A DNA stretch of 45,820 nucleotides from Candidatus Hydrogenedentota bacterium (GTDB lineage Bacteria > Hydrogenedentota > Hydrogenedentia > Hydrogenedentales > SLHB01): positions 1 through 45,820 of the forward strand of contig JACQVH010000256.1 in the NCBI GenBank assembly GCA_016209895.1, in the 5' to 3' direction. A program made the position numbers and the translations under genes. The notes below the pieces were generated by a model. That model was given only the letters and a program-made list of their open reading frames with translations. It was not told where the DNA came from and ran no database searches. This document shows, piece after piece, positions 25,475 through 34,137 of the stretch. Each line of letters begins with the position of its first letter. Position 1 is the stretch's first letter.

Positions 25475-26848
25475 TCAGCTTGGCGCCAGATAACCTGCGC
25501 CGGCACTGGTTCGCGCAATTAACATTCTTTCCGGCAGCTCCACCGTTTGCTGCCGACGGCTCATGAACGCGTGATAGTACTTTCGCTCGACCTCCGCACC
25601 GAACTGCTCGAGGAGACCGTTGTGCACCAAGTTGACCGTACATCCCCCAAAGCCGGCGCCGGTCAGTCGCGCACCCAGCGCCCCTGCCTCACGAGCGATG
25701 GCCACCAGCGCCTCGAGTTCCGGACAGCTCACGTAGTAGTCCGTTGCACAACTTTCGTGGGAACGGTTCATCAACTGGCCCAACTCATCTGCATCGCCGG
25801 CCTGCAAGGCGTCACGAGCGGCTTCGACCCGCTGATACTCGGTAAGTTGGTGTCGAGCGCGCGACCGCAGATGAAAGCCACGCTCCGGCTCTTTGAGATC
25901 GCCCAACCACCGCCGCCGAATTTCCTCTGTGGTTATGTTTAAGCGCTGTGCAATCTGCTTCAGGGTCATACGTTCGGTCGGCAAAGACCGGTCAAAAAGG
26001 GATTGCACCTCCTCGTGCGTGAGGCATAAGTGCCCGTGCCACAGGTCCGCTAGGCGCGCAATCTCGACGGTGCTATCGAAATCGGTTTGAACTTGTCGTT
26101 CCACGAGCGCGCAGATCAAACGACAGGTCAGCGGGCCCTCGTTGTAGCGATGCATCATGTCGCCGGTCTTTTCGGCGCGTACCAGCGAATGACACACGAT
26201 GAACGAATAGTCCGTTAAGAGTGGAACCTTCTCTGCGCGCAGCGGGAAGAAATCAATCTTGCACGCGGCGCCCTCCTCGCCCAGTAGCAGGATCGCCTGA
26301 TCCATTCCACCGCCCCGCGTCCCCACGTAGTGTTCGGCCTCGGCCAGAACCTGGGCCAACTCCAGGCGTGAGAGATCCTCGTCCAGGCGAATGCCCAATA
26401 TCGCGAGATACGCCAACCCGGCGGCCACCACCAGCGCGGACGACGAACTGAGGCCCGCCGCGATGGGAATGTTTCCCGACACGTACGCGTCCATCCCCGG
26501 AAACGTAGTCACGCGGAAGTATTCATTCAGTCCATGAATCGCCGCCTTGCAATAGTTTCCCCACGACCCCGGAGGCGAGGGTGGAATCGAAGCCGCATTA
26601 TTGAATTGGCAAAACGGAAAACCTGGATCGCCGGCGCGAAGCTGAACGAGACTATCGCTGCCGCCTGCAAAAGCGATCCGTATTTCGCGGTCAAGCGTCA
26701 CCGGAAGCACGGGTAAACCGTTATAGTCCGTGTGTTCTCCGATCAGATTGATACGGCCCGGTGCGCGACAGACCCGCGGCGCAGATGCACGCGGGTACGC
26801 CATCGCAAACGCCTTGAGTAATGGGTCGGCAGGATCGTTGATGATCAT
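25475..26848 (-). CDS. galK: Galactokinase (GHMP kinase family)
   Basis: 457 residues, longer than the usual 380-400. It phosphorylates galactose at C1 in the Leloir pathway, in the cytoplasm. Signature motifs: CRAPGRINLIGEHTDYNGLP (galactokinase N-terminal signature), the ATP loop AAGLSSSSALVVAAGLA, and ARLTGAGFGGCTVNLV near the C-terminus. The extra length lies mainly between about residues 225 and 345 (for example ITTEEIRRRWLGDLKEPERG). I chose ATG 26848 because it places the signature about 28 residues from the start as in E. coli GalK; a TTG at 26869 is possible. There is no clear Shine-Dalgarno. No other gal genes are adjacent. Confidence 0.88.
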   Translation of the reverse strand: MIINDPADPLLKAFAMAYPRASAPRVCRAPGRINLIGEHTDYNGLPVLPVTLDREIRIAFAGGSDSLVQLRAGDPGFPFCQFNNAASIPPSPPGSWGNYCKAAIHGLNEYFRVTTFPGMDAYVSGNIPIAAGLSSSSALVVAAGLAYLAILGIRLDEDLSRLELAQVLAEAEHYVGTRGGGMDQAILLLGEEGAACKIDFFPLRAEKVPLLTDYSFIVCHSLVRAEKTGDMMHRYNEGPLTCRLICALVERQVQTDFDSTVEIARLADLWHGHLCLTHEEVQSLFDRSLPTERMTLKQIAQRLNITTEEIRRRWLGDLKEPERGFHLRSRARHQLTEYQRVEAARDALQAGDADELGQLMNRSHESCATDYYVSCPELEALVAIAREAGALGARLTGAGFGGCTVNLVHNGLLEQFGAEVERKYYHAFMSRRQQTVELPERMLIARTSAGAGYLAPS

Positions 26849-26891
26849 CTGGAAACTAAGTTCCCGCAAGCGCGGCGCGATTGTTCCTCAT

Positions 26892-26915
26892 TCGTCCACT
26901 CGGTCCACTCCGTCC
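26892..26915. repeat. Short tandem TCNGTCCAC-type repeat
   Basis: Three imperfect units of 8-9 bases (TCGTCCAC, TCGGTCCAC, TCCGTCCA) lie between galK and the EF-hand gene. A similar GTCC-based array occurs at 40664-40693. Confidence 0.5.
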
Positions 26916-27049
26916 AAAAAGCTCCCGCAAACACGGCAGGATTGTACCGGCTCAGGCACGGTGCGTCAACGCCATCCCGGAACCTTCAATGGGATTCTGG
27001 GTTTCAAAAGTCATAACGAGCATCGGATGAATTTGAAGGAGTGAGGGTT

Positions 27050-27730
27050 ATGGATAAGTTAACTACGTGGAGCATCGCCATGGGCTTCGTGCTGGTCGTG
27101 TCGGCGAGCGCCTTGGCGGAGCCAAGGGCCGCAGGCCCGGCTAAGATGCGGGAACTGTTCGCGAAAGCCGACCAGAATGGCGACCGGCAAGTGACTCTCG
27201 AGGAACTGAAGACGGTTGCGCCGAATATGACGCCGGAGAAGTTCATGCAGCTCGACCGGAACCATGACGGCGTTCTCAGCGCGGCCGACCGGGCTCAGGC
27301 CGGTCCGGGGCAATTCGGCCCGAAACAAGGGGCGGATCGCGAACATGCCGCCCAGAAGCTCCGCGAAGCCGACGCGAACAGCGACGGCAAAGTCAGCTAC
27401 GACGAAGTGGTGGCCAAGAAACCCGGATTCCCAAAGGAAGCATTTGATCGGTACGATAGCAACCACGACGGACTGCTCTCGGCGGAAGACCGTCCCGCGA
27501 GTCCCCGTCCGCAAGGAGCCATCAGCGCGGGACCCGGCAGACCTGGACCACGACCCGGCGCTGCGGCGCGCGGACAGTTTCTTCAGAAGATGCGCGCCGC
27601 CGACACGAATAGCGACGGGAAGGTCTCCTGGGACGAAGCCCATGCGGCGTTCCCGAATATGGCCCAGGACTATTTCCAGCGCCTGGATCGAAATGGCGAC
27701 GGCGCGCTCAGCCCCGAAGACCGCAATTAA
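27050..27730 (+). CDS. Secreted six-EF-hand calcium-binding protein
   Basis: 226 residues. Residues 1-23 are a signal peptide ending ASALA-E. Six canonical 12-residue EF-hand loops follow: 41-52 DQNGDRQVTLEE, 69-80 DRNHDGVLSAAD, 108-119 DANSDGKVSYDE, 136-147 DSNHDGLLSAED, 185-196 DTNSDGKVSWDE and 213-224 DRNGDGALSPED. They form three pairs separated by proline/glycine-rich linkers (about 83-95, 148-174). Loops 2, 4 and 6 end in Asp rather than the usual Glu, so metal affinity within each pair may be unequal. ATG 27050 has GAAGGAG 9 bases upstream. The TAA stop is in the left arm of palindrome copy 3. Confidence 0.88.
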   Translation: MDKLTTWSIAMGFVLVVSASALAEPRAAGPAKMRELFAKADQNGDRQVTLEELKTVAPNMTPEKFMQLDRNHDGVLSAADRAQAGPGQFGPKQGADREHAAQKLREADANSDGKVSYDEVVAKKPGFPKEAFDRYDSNHDGLLSAEDRPASPRPQGAISAGPGRPGPRPGAAARGQFLQKMRAADTNSDGKVSWDEAHAAFPNMAQDYFQRLDRNGDGALSPEDRN

Positions 27731-27828
27731 ATGGGGACAGGCACCTATTATTTGTGCGCGTAAAGCCCACCTGGCGCATCTCCGAAACGATACACGCGCA
27801 GCAAATAGCAGATGGCTGTCCCGTTTAA
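27726..27828. repeat. Long palindromic repeat, copy 3, with expanded loop
   Basis: Left arm 27726-27754 (AAATGGGGACAGGCACC then TATTATTTG) and right arm about 27802-27828 (CAAATAGCAGATGGCTG then TCCCGTTTAA) pair imperfectly. The loop is expanded to about 47 bases and its ends (TGCGCG, CGCGCA) also pair. The left arm contains the stop of the EF-hand gene (27728-27730) and the right arm the stop of the sialidase gene (27825-27827). It is more degenerate than copies 1 and 2. Confidence 0.8.
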
Positions 27829-29879
27829 CGAAGGAAATCCGCCTCGTGGAAGGAGAGCCGCAGATCGCCCTGCATGGTCGTGACCCAGATTTCGCCAGGC
27901 TGCGCCTCGAACACATAGGAGTACGCCAACGATGTGCCGGGCGCGTCGTGGCGGCGGGCCAAGACCGCCGGCGTGGACCAGGTCTTTCCGTCGTCGCTCG
28001 AGAACGCTACCGAGAGTTCCGCGCGATAATTGCTCACCCGCACGTCGGACCATTGATTGTCTCCGCCGGCCCAAGCCTCGTCCGGCACTTCGTTCCCGCC
28101 ATCGGGGATCGGGCGATTCCATACCAGCATCAGCCGACCACTGGCTAGGTGCGCAAACGTTCCAGGGGAACTGCTCGCCGGGATATCTGAGGGCTGAAGG
28201 AAGCGCCAGTCCTCGCCATGGTTGTCCGAATACGCGGACCAAAACCGTTGGAGATTGGTCCGGCACAGCAGCCAGAGACGACCGTCGGCGAGTTCGGCGA
28301 GCGTGCCTTCGATCAGCCCGTCGTGGTGCCCGCGTCCGCCGATATCCAGTAGATTGGCCCGCTGCCAGGTTTTTCCCCCATCGGCGGAATATCGTGGCCG
28401 CAGCGCATGGCGGCCATCTTCATAGAGCAGTTCCTGCACCGGCGCGACCACGGTGCCGTTGCTGGTCTCGAGCATATGGTGGATGTCGCCGCAATAGCCG
28501 TCGTAAATCATCTGCGCGTCCACCCACGTCTGGCCCTCATCGAGGCTGCGTATCGCCCAGACATCCAAGCGTGTATCCGGCTCCGGTAGGCTCTTCTCGG
28601 CGTTCCACGCCCATTGGTAGTCGGCCATGTTCATGAACACGAGGATGATGGTGCGCTTCTTGGTGCGAATCATCGCCCGTTCGGTGGCAACTCTGAGATT
28701 TTGTCCCGCACCGAACAAAGGACGCGCCTCCCAGGAATCACCTTCGTCGTCGCTTACGAGGACTTGGTTTTCCGACACACCTAAGATTCGGTTATCGGCG
28801 AGGCGAACGAAAGGTCCCAACGGCACGCTCTTCATCCATTGCGCTTTTTCGGAAATCTCGACCCATCCGGCGCGCGTCGAGCAAGGCTTCCATCCCGGGC
28901 GCGCAGTAGGTACCTCTCCGGCCGCGGCCGGCCGCTTTTCCTTCGGGAAGTCCTCGGCCACCCGCCCTAGCAGAGCTTTGGGATTGTTCTCCATCGCGTA
29001 GATACCCAGACGCCACCGCCGTTCGGCCACCGGCGCATCCTCCGGCAGCCACTTCGGGTTGTTATGCATGCAATCATGCCACGCCTGGGCCATCGAGTCC
29101 GCCGAATCGTTTGCGATGGCCGCGAGAAACTTTCCGTCGCGCGACACCGCCCCGATTACCGGCGTGAGGTAACGGTCCGCACTGAAACCGGCCCAGGAGT
29201 TCGGCGGCGTTTCCGGCACCGGCAGTCGCGCATCCATATACATCTGCACCCAGGGCGGAGTGTTGTGTTCAGAATCGGGTTTTTGAACCGGGATTTTCTT
29301 GCGGTCGGTGTCGAGCAGAAACGTCCTCCCACGCTCGGTGAAGATAAAGCACCTGCGAACGAATTCGGGATAGGGGTCCGGCTTGCTCGCGAATCCGGGA
29401 GCATGCCGGAGTTGCCAGCACAGGTTAAGACCCGTCGGCGCGGCGGGCAGCGTCGCGGCCGGATAGCCCTCGCGATCAAGTTCCATCCGCGCCTCGACCA
29501 CAACCGACCCCGGACGAGGCGTGGCCGTCGTAATCACGAGCGCCTGCCGGTTCTGCCGATCGCGGTGCCGCATCTCGACCCGTCCGCCGTCGAGGGCACG
29601 CGCGTCGAGAAAGTCTACCTCGGCCTCATAGCACCAACTATCGCACGCAAATTCGGGCACGTTCGGGAAGGTCACGGAGAGCATCGGAAAATACTTATCC
29701 CAGAGCTTCTCCCGCGCCACCCGAATCCCCGGCAACACCCCCGGCTCTGGATTCTCCGGCTCCGCAACCACTACGAGGTCCGGCCCGCTTTCCTCACCCT
29801 CTGCCGCAGCACAAATGCCATGCGGTAGACATAGCAGGCACATCAGCAATCCAGCGAGAACGATAACGACATACTGCAT
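27825..29879 (-). CDS. Secreted sialidase-like BNR-repeat protein
   Basis: 684 residues. Residues 1-25 are a signal peptide (MQYVVIVLAGLLMCLLCLPH, then GICAAA). Residues 26-345 form an N-terminal region I cannot assign. Residues 350-684 are a sialidase-type beta-propeller with five Asp boxes: 376-383 SDDEGDSW, 445-452 SLDEGQTW, 498-505 SADGGKTW, 551-558 SDNHGEDW and 627-634 SSDDGKTW. Such proteins release sialic acid or related terminal sugars; many environmental homologues have unproved substrates. The start has GGAGAAGGGG upstream of ATG 29879. It would act in the periplasm or outside the cell, like the glycosidase at 31457. The stop lies in palindrome copy 3. Confidence 0.85.
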   Translation of the reverse strand: MQYVVIVLAGLLMCLLCLPHGICAAAEGEESGPDLVVVAEPENPEPGVLPGIRVAREKLWDKYFPMLSVTFPNVPEFACDSWCYEAEVDFLDARALDGGRVEMRHRDRQNRQALVITTATPRPGSVVVEARMELDREGYPAATLPAAPTGLNLCWQLRHAPGFASKPDPYPEFVRRCFIFTERGRTFLLDTDRKKIPVQKPDSEHNTPPWVQMYMDARLPVPETPPNSWAGFSADRYLTPVIGAVSRDGKFLAAIANDSADSMAQAWHDCMHNNPKWLPEDAPVAERRWRLGIYAMENNPKALLGRVAEDFPKEKRPAAAGEVPTARPGWKPCSTRAGWVEISEKAQWMKSVPLGPFVRLADNRILGVSENQVLVSDDEGDSWEARPLFGAGQNLRVATERAMIRTKKRTIILVFMNMADYQWAWNAEKSLPEPDTRLDVWAIRSLDEGQTWVDAQMIYDGYCGDIHHMLETSNGTVVAPVQELLYEDGRHALRPRYSADGGKTWQRANLLDIGGRGHHDGLIEGTLAELADGRLWLLCRTNLQRFWSAYSDNHGEDWRFLQPSDIPASSSPGTFAHLASGRLMLVWNRPIPDGGNEVPDEAWAGGDNQWSDVRVSNYRAELSVAFSSDDGKTWSTPAVLARRHDAPGTSLAYSYVFEAQPGEIWVTTMQGDLRLSFHEADFLR

Positions 29880-29968
29880 AATATACCCATCCCCTTCTCC
29901 ACTCTCGGGGTTCGGCGAAGCATTGCCTACTCTTGATAATGCATTCTAACGAGAGCGATTTCGCCCGG

Positions 29969-31030
29969 CTAGGTCGGCGGACGAAGACAGTTCATGAACT
30001 GGGCGGCCACTTGTTCACTGCACGCGAGAACGTAGTAAAGCTTGGAGGCTGTAGCGGCCGGCCGGTCCAGCATCATCGCCAGTTCTATTTCGGACAAAGC
30101 GTGAGGCTGGGACTGAGGTATACCGAAGCTAAGGCGATACAGTTTTGCCTGAGCTTTGAGCGCTAGATAAGCGCCAGGAACAACGTCGTGAGGCGCCTGG
30201 CCACACAAGTCGAAGACTACGTTGATGGCTTTTCCGGCGACGTAAGGATCAATTAGGTGCATCATTAAAGGGTTGCCGGCCAGCGTGTAAAGCCGTAGCG
30301 CTAGTTTTTCTCCGGCATCCTTATGGTCCGCATTTATTTTGATAAGATTTCTGCGAAGGGCGTCAAAGGCGGGATTGTCAGGAAACAGATTGGAAACTTG
30401 CTGTCCGTAGAAGGAAAGTGACGCTTTGGCCAAGTCGCCGCAGTCGGTACGGGGTCCGGTAACTTCCTTCAGTGTATGGGGATAAGGATGGCGCGTTTTT
30501 CGAATGGCCTTGGACACGTGATGATCACCGTACATTGAAAAGTAAATTGTGTCGTGGTGTCGGATCCAAGTGGCATCTTTGTCTACGTTGGGATCCCAAA
30601 GAAGTTGGTCCGGAATGCCAATGAAAGCTCCCAGTATCTGGTGTTGGGCTGGGTGGTAAAAAACCAGTGCGGAGCACCAATTCGAGAGGTTTCTCTCGAG
30701 AAGGTCTGTTCCGTCAACCATGTCCATGAGGACCACGAGGCCGTCAAAATCCTTGACGCCCGGGTTGTTCAGTAAAGTCTCTTCACCGAGAACTTGGAGC
30801 TCAGGATACTTTGGTTTGAGGAATTGGTTGAGTTTGAGGCTGGCATCGATTTCGGCATAAATGTCAATGTGTACGGCAGGTTTGACTTTGCCTCCCCCCT
30901 CAATCTTGTCTGGGTTGAGAGCGCGCGCGGGATCAAGCGCGATCAACTTGCGAACACTGTCTTGGACGTTCCAGATGGTTTCAATAGCCGCGCATTTGAT
31001 GAATTCCAAATCGCGCTCTTCAAACTTCAT
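29969..31030 (-). CDS. Inositol monophosphatase / FBPase superfamily protein
   Basis: 353 residues. The lithium-sensitive phosphatase metal sites are visible: GEET at 82-85 and DMVDGTDL at 103-110 (the DPIDGT motif), with a plausible third site in the C-terminal HDVVPGAYLALKAQAKL (compare WDVAAG). The substrate (inositol phosphate, fructose bisphosphate, PAP or other) cannot be called. ATG 31030 gives a family-like N-terminus; a start five codons earlier (31045) is possible. The gene is visibly less GC-rich than its neighbours (one sampled 60-base line is about 47%), which suggests recent acquisition. A small gene lies 65 bases upstream on the same strand. Confidence 0.8.
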   Translation of the reverse strand: MKFEERDLEFIKCAAIETIWNVQDSVRKLIALDPARALNPDKIEGGGKVKPAVHIDIYAEIDASLKLNQFLKPKYPELQVLGEETLLNNPGVKDFDGLVVLMDMVDGTDLLERNLSNWCSALVFYHPAQHQILGAFIGIPDQLLWDPNVDKDATWIRHHDTIYFSMYGDHHVSKAIRKTRHPYPHTLKEVTGPRTDCGDLAKASLSFYGQQVSNLFPDNPAFDALRRNLIKINADHKDAGEKLALRLYTLAGNPLMMHLIDPYVAGKAINVVFDLCGQAPHDVVPGAYLALKAQAKLYRLSFGIPQSQPHALSEIELAMMLDRPAATASKLYYVLACSEQVAAQFMNCLRPPT

Positions 31031-31095
31031 AACAGGCCCCCGCATTATAGGCTATGAAAAGTAGCGCGTTAGACTCATTTCTGTTTGAGAAGCGG

Positions 31096-31293
31096 TTATC
31101 GGCCAGAACGCCTGGTCTTGCCATTAGCAATCCTGGGTTTGGTAGCGATGGCGTTGTTACATTCGAGCGATATCTGTGCCCATTGCTTGGCTTGACGGCG
31201 ATTGACACCGAACCGCTTCATTTGGAAACGGATTCGCTCCTCCATAAACTCTTTAGCTTCTTTCCCTTCGAGGAATTTGGTCAAGGTGCGCAT
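31096..31293 (-). CDS. Small charged protein of unknown function
   Basis: 65 residues, not recognised. Mostly helical and rich in Lys, Arg and Glu (FLEGKEAKEFMEERIRFQMK), with a basic tail. The ATG at 31293 has GGAG about 9 bases upstream, and a candidate promoter with a perfect TTGACA lies 80-110 bases upstream. It sits in the lower-GC patch and precedes the phosphatase-like gene, so the two may be co-transcribed. It could be a small nucleic-acid-binding or antitoxin-like protein, but nothing in the sequence proves it. Confidence 0.5.
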   Translation of the reverse strand: MRTLTKFLEGKEAKEFMEERIRFQMKRFGVNRRQAKQWAQISLECNNAIATKPRIANGKTRRSGR

Positions 31294-31375
31294 GGCCTGT
31301 TTCTCCGTATGTTCCGTGGGTTTGCACAAGCGTCCACCGTGACTCCCAAATTACAAGCCCACTTCTTTGACTCAA

Positions 31376-31406
31376 ACTATACCCATATTTTGAACTATTT
31401 TGTCAA
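31376..31406 (-). promoter_or_regulatory. Candidate promoter for the small gene and phosphatase
   Basis: Minus strand: perfect TTGACA (31401-31406) and TATAGT (31376-31381), but with a 19-base spacer, longer than optimal. The surrounding 31370-31420 is AT-rich. Confidence 0.35.
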
Positions 31407-31456
31407 AATGCGCAACTCCACTCGTCCCGCTAACGATCGCAGTCGGGAAGCAACAT

Positions 31457-33922
31457 TTAGGGAGTGTCCGCTTCGTTCTTTTTGATCAGCCAGACTTCGG
31501 CGACTTGGCAGCCGCGGCCGCTACCGCCTCGGCCTAATTCCTGGGTCCACGACAGCGTGAGTGTGCCGTGGGCGGTGGCTTCGGGTGGAATGTCGAACTC
31601 GGCGGGCCGCAGCGGCACTTCCTTGGGTATGTATGGATGAATCTCGAACTGGTCGTCGGCTACCAAGCGCATCTTGACGCTGAAGTTGTCGCCGGAATAG
31701 ACCACGCGCACCTTGTACGTGGCCTGCGGGTCCAACCCCTCGTATCGGAGACGCAATGGCGAGTCATACCGCGTTTCCGTGTACGCGCACCACGACGTCC
31801 TCATTCTCGGATCGTATTCGGTGCCGAGTATCGGCGCTTGCCGAAATTCAGGATCGGCCTCCGGCGCGGGTTCGCGAATCAGATGCGGCCGTTCCGTCAA
31901 GCTTCCCAAATTGTCGTAGAACCCGCCCGGACCGGGATTCTTCCAGTTGACAATCTCCGCGGCTTTTTGCTCCCGCGCACGCTCATCTTCGGATTTTCGC
32001 AATTCAGTGAACTGGGCTTTGAGCCACGCCCGATTGTTTAACGGCACGTCTATCAAATCGAGGTTCGCGCCCCGGTCCACGTGGATGGCCTTGTACCGGG
32101 GCACGCTCAACTGCATGCGAATGCTCTGGTAGAGCGCTTCCGCGAGTTCGAAGACACGGGCGCGGAGGTCTTGCGCCACGGGCGCCATCACGGCTTGGTC
32201 TAGGATTCGTTCGGCCTCGTTCATCGCGACGGTCGTGCCGAGCCGCGGCGCCTGACGAAGCACATCGAGGGCCTGTTGTTCGAGTTCGGTCTCGTAGGCC
32301 AGCCGCCGCGCCGTGTACGCGTCGTAGTAGGCGCGATACCGCGCCTGCTGAAACCGCCAGTTGAGCAAGAGTTGAGGGCTCGCATTGCGCTCCATATCCT
32401 GGAACTGCGCCAGCGTGGTGAACACGCCCCGATTCGTCAGCAACGGCCCATGCCAATTGCGCTCGAGGGCCAGCAGCCCCTGCGCGAAGGTGTCTTCGTA
32501 ATCCGGCCCGATGAAGTAGCGGGCGTACTGTCGCAGGACATCGAGCACCGGCATTTCTGGGTCCCAACCCAGGCAACTCCACACGATCTTGTTCACGTCG
32601 TCGTTGCATCCCTCAGAATAGGCGAGGAATCCGATCGTGTACTCGTCGTACCTCCGGATAATGTTCGCGAAATCCATGGGACGCGGGTTGATGACCTCCC
32701 GCTGCTCGGTGAACCCATAAGCCGGGTCCCATTCGCCCATCGGAAACTGACACTGGACGCCGTGCGTGATGTCCGGATAGTGCCGTATCGGGTATTGCGT
32801 CGGGAGTGCCTCACGCAATTGGGCCAGGGGCATCCGGTTTTGTGGACCGAAGACGATGCCCGACAACCAAGAGGGTTGCTTCGATTTCAACAAACCAAGA
32901 AACTCGTCAAATCGTTCCTGGTTGAATCCCTGCATCGAGACCCATAACTGCGCCTTCGGATGCACATTGCGCACGGTCTCAGCGGCTCGTTCCAGGAAAT
33001 CGAGGAGGTCCTTCGGCGCGAGATGACCCGGATCGCCGCTCGGAACGAATACTGCGTCTACGCGCGGCAGCTTCGAAAGCACGTCGGCCCATTCTTCTAT
33101 CGCGGCATTCACCGTCTCCCGCTTCGCGTAATCCACGCCCATCGCCGGGTACCACACCCAAACGTCGAGTCCGTAGTCATCCGCCAGTTGCGACATGGCC
33201 GCCATCATCACGATTTGCGGAAGTGGGAAATGCGGGCTGTCGGCCGCATCGTCCGTGCGCGGCGGCAACAATTCGACTGCGTTTGTGCCGAAAACCGCGA
33301 GGTCGCGATAGTACTGTTCCCACATCGGGACCGTCCACCCATCGTAGGAGTTGACCTTGGGCCGGAATCCCAGTTGGTGCCCCCGCAACGGGTAATGGGG
33401 CGCGGTAGTGATGTCGAGCGAGTTCAAAACGCGGACCGCCCCACGGGTCATATGCATTTCGCGCAATAGCCGCCCAATTCCGAAAAGCACGCCACGCGCG
33501 TCGTTTCCGACGACGAGCACCGCCTTGTTTTCCATCACGCGCAACCGAAACCCCTCAGCCGCTGGCGTAGCCGAGTCTGCGCGCAACGCCCCGGCATACG
33601 GTCCCGCAAACACGTCCACCTGCGCTGCCGAACCCACCGCGACGACGACACCGTCGCTCGGCCAAGCGTGCGCTTCTTCCCAGCGCACCAGTGATCGCTT
33701 CTCCACCTCGTCCAACAACATCTCGACCGCCTTGCGTTCCTGCCGACTGAGGTTATCGGGGGTCACAAGTACGGCATGACTCAGGTCCAGGTCCATGGCA
33801 ACATCCGAAGCTCCCTCTGCTTTGGCCGGTATCATGAATACTGCTGCGAGCGCGACGCAACAGCACCAATGTCGGAAAAAGGCCGGCCTCCCTCCGCGAT
33901 GATTCCTCGTCTCGATTTTCAC
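31457..33922 (-). CDS. Large secreted glycosidase-like protein (GH20/GH67-like architecture)
   Basis: 821 residues. The start is taken as GTG 33922, with GGAG 10 bases upstream. It gives a signal peptide with hydrophobic core CCCVALAAVFMI ending AKA-EG. Residues about 40-150 resemble the alpha/beta domain that precedes the barrel in GH20 and GH67 enzymes (AVEMLLDEVEKRS, VVVAVGSAAQ, GVLFGIGRLLREM). Residues about 155-500 look like a TIM barrel (YPLRGHQLGF, FGTNAVELLPPR, DVWVWYPAMGVDYA, DAVFVPSGDPGHL, LWVSMQGFNQ, FLAYSEGCNDDVNK). A helical region and a C-terminal beta-sandwich (about 690-821) follow. The catalytic acids cannot be assigned with certainty, so substrate and even hydrolase activity are inferred. 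It is probably part of a polysaccharide-foraging set with the sialidase-like gene. Confidence 0.75.
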   Translation of the reverse strand: MKIETRNHRGGRPAFFRHWCCCVALAAVFMIPAKAEGASDVAMDLDLSHAVLVTPDNLSRQERKAVEMLLDEVEKRSLVRWEEAHAWPSDGVVVAVGSAAQVDVFAGPYAGALRADSATPAAEGFRLRVMENKAVLVVGNDARGVLFGIGRLLREMHMTRGAVRVLNSLDITTAPHYPLRGHQLGFRPKVNSYDGWTVPMWEQYYRDLAVFGTNAVELLPPRTDDAADSPHFPLPQIVMMAAMSQLADDYGLDVWVWYPAMGVDYAKRETVNAAIEEWADVLSKLPRVDAVFVPSGDPGHLAPKDLLDFLERAAETVRNVHPKAQLWVSMQGFNQERFDEFLGLLKSKQPSWLSGIVFGPQNRMPLAQLREALPTQYPIRHYPDITHGVQCQFPMGEWDPAYGFTEQREVINPRPMDFANIIRRYDEYTIGFLAYSEGCNDDVNKIVWSCLGWDPEMPVLDVLRQYARYFIGPDYEDTFAQGLLALERNWHGPLLTNRGVFTTLAQFQDMERNASPQLLLNWRFQQARYRAYYDAYTARRLAYETELEQQALDVLRQAPRLGTTVAMNEAERILDQAVMAPVAQDLRARVFELAEALYQSIRMQLSVPRYKAIHVDRGANLDLIDVPLNNRAWLKAQFTELRKSEDERAREQKAAEIVNWKNPGPGGFYDNLGSLTERPHLIREPAPEADPEFRQAPILGTEYDPRMRTSWCAYTETRYDSPLRLRYEGLDPQATYKVRVVYSGDNFSVKMRLVADDQFEIHPYIPKEVPLRPAEFDIPPEATAHGTLTLSWTQELGRGGSGRGCQVAEVWLIKKNEADTP

Positions 33923-34100
33923 GAATTCACTTCTCCACGCGTACCACTGCAAAAAATTACGAGAAAGATACTTTCCACCACAGCATCAAGGACATAGCCC
34001 GATTGCTCCACGCATCGTGCACGCACAGGATATTACATCCAGTCCCGGCGGAAAACCTATTCACTCAAGAGAAACGCGCTTGCCCAATGGCTCGCCGGTG

Positions 34101-34109
34101 TGCTATCTA
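34101..34109 (+). promoter_or_regulatory. Candidate extended -10 promoter for the toxin-antitoxin-like pair
   Basis: TGC followed by TATCTA (34104-34109), in the context GGTGTGCTATCTAA, about 28 bases upstream of ATG 34138. No good -35. Confidence 0.3.
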
Positions 34110-34137
34110 AGAGGCAATGACTGCTAAAGGAGATACC

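Noticed and set aside
27264-28148. Plus-strand open frame of 294 codons across the EF-hand gene end, palindrome copy 3 and sialidase end
   Set aside because: It overlaps two clear genes in other frames, is Arg/Pro/Ser-rich and has no ribosome site.
31044-31049. Perfect TATAAT on the minus strand just upstream of the phosphatase-like gene
   Set aside because: It is only 14 bases before the chosen ATG and has no usable -35 at 16-18 bases, so a real promoter here would give a near-leaderless transcript. Not supported.
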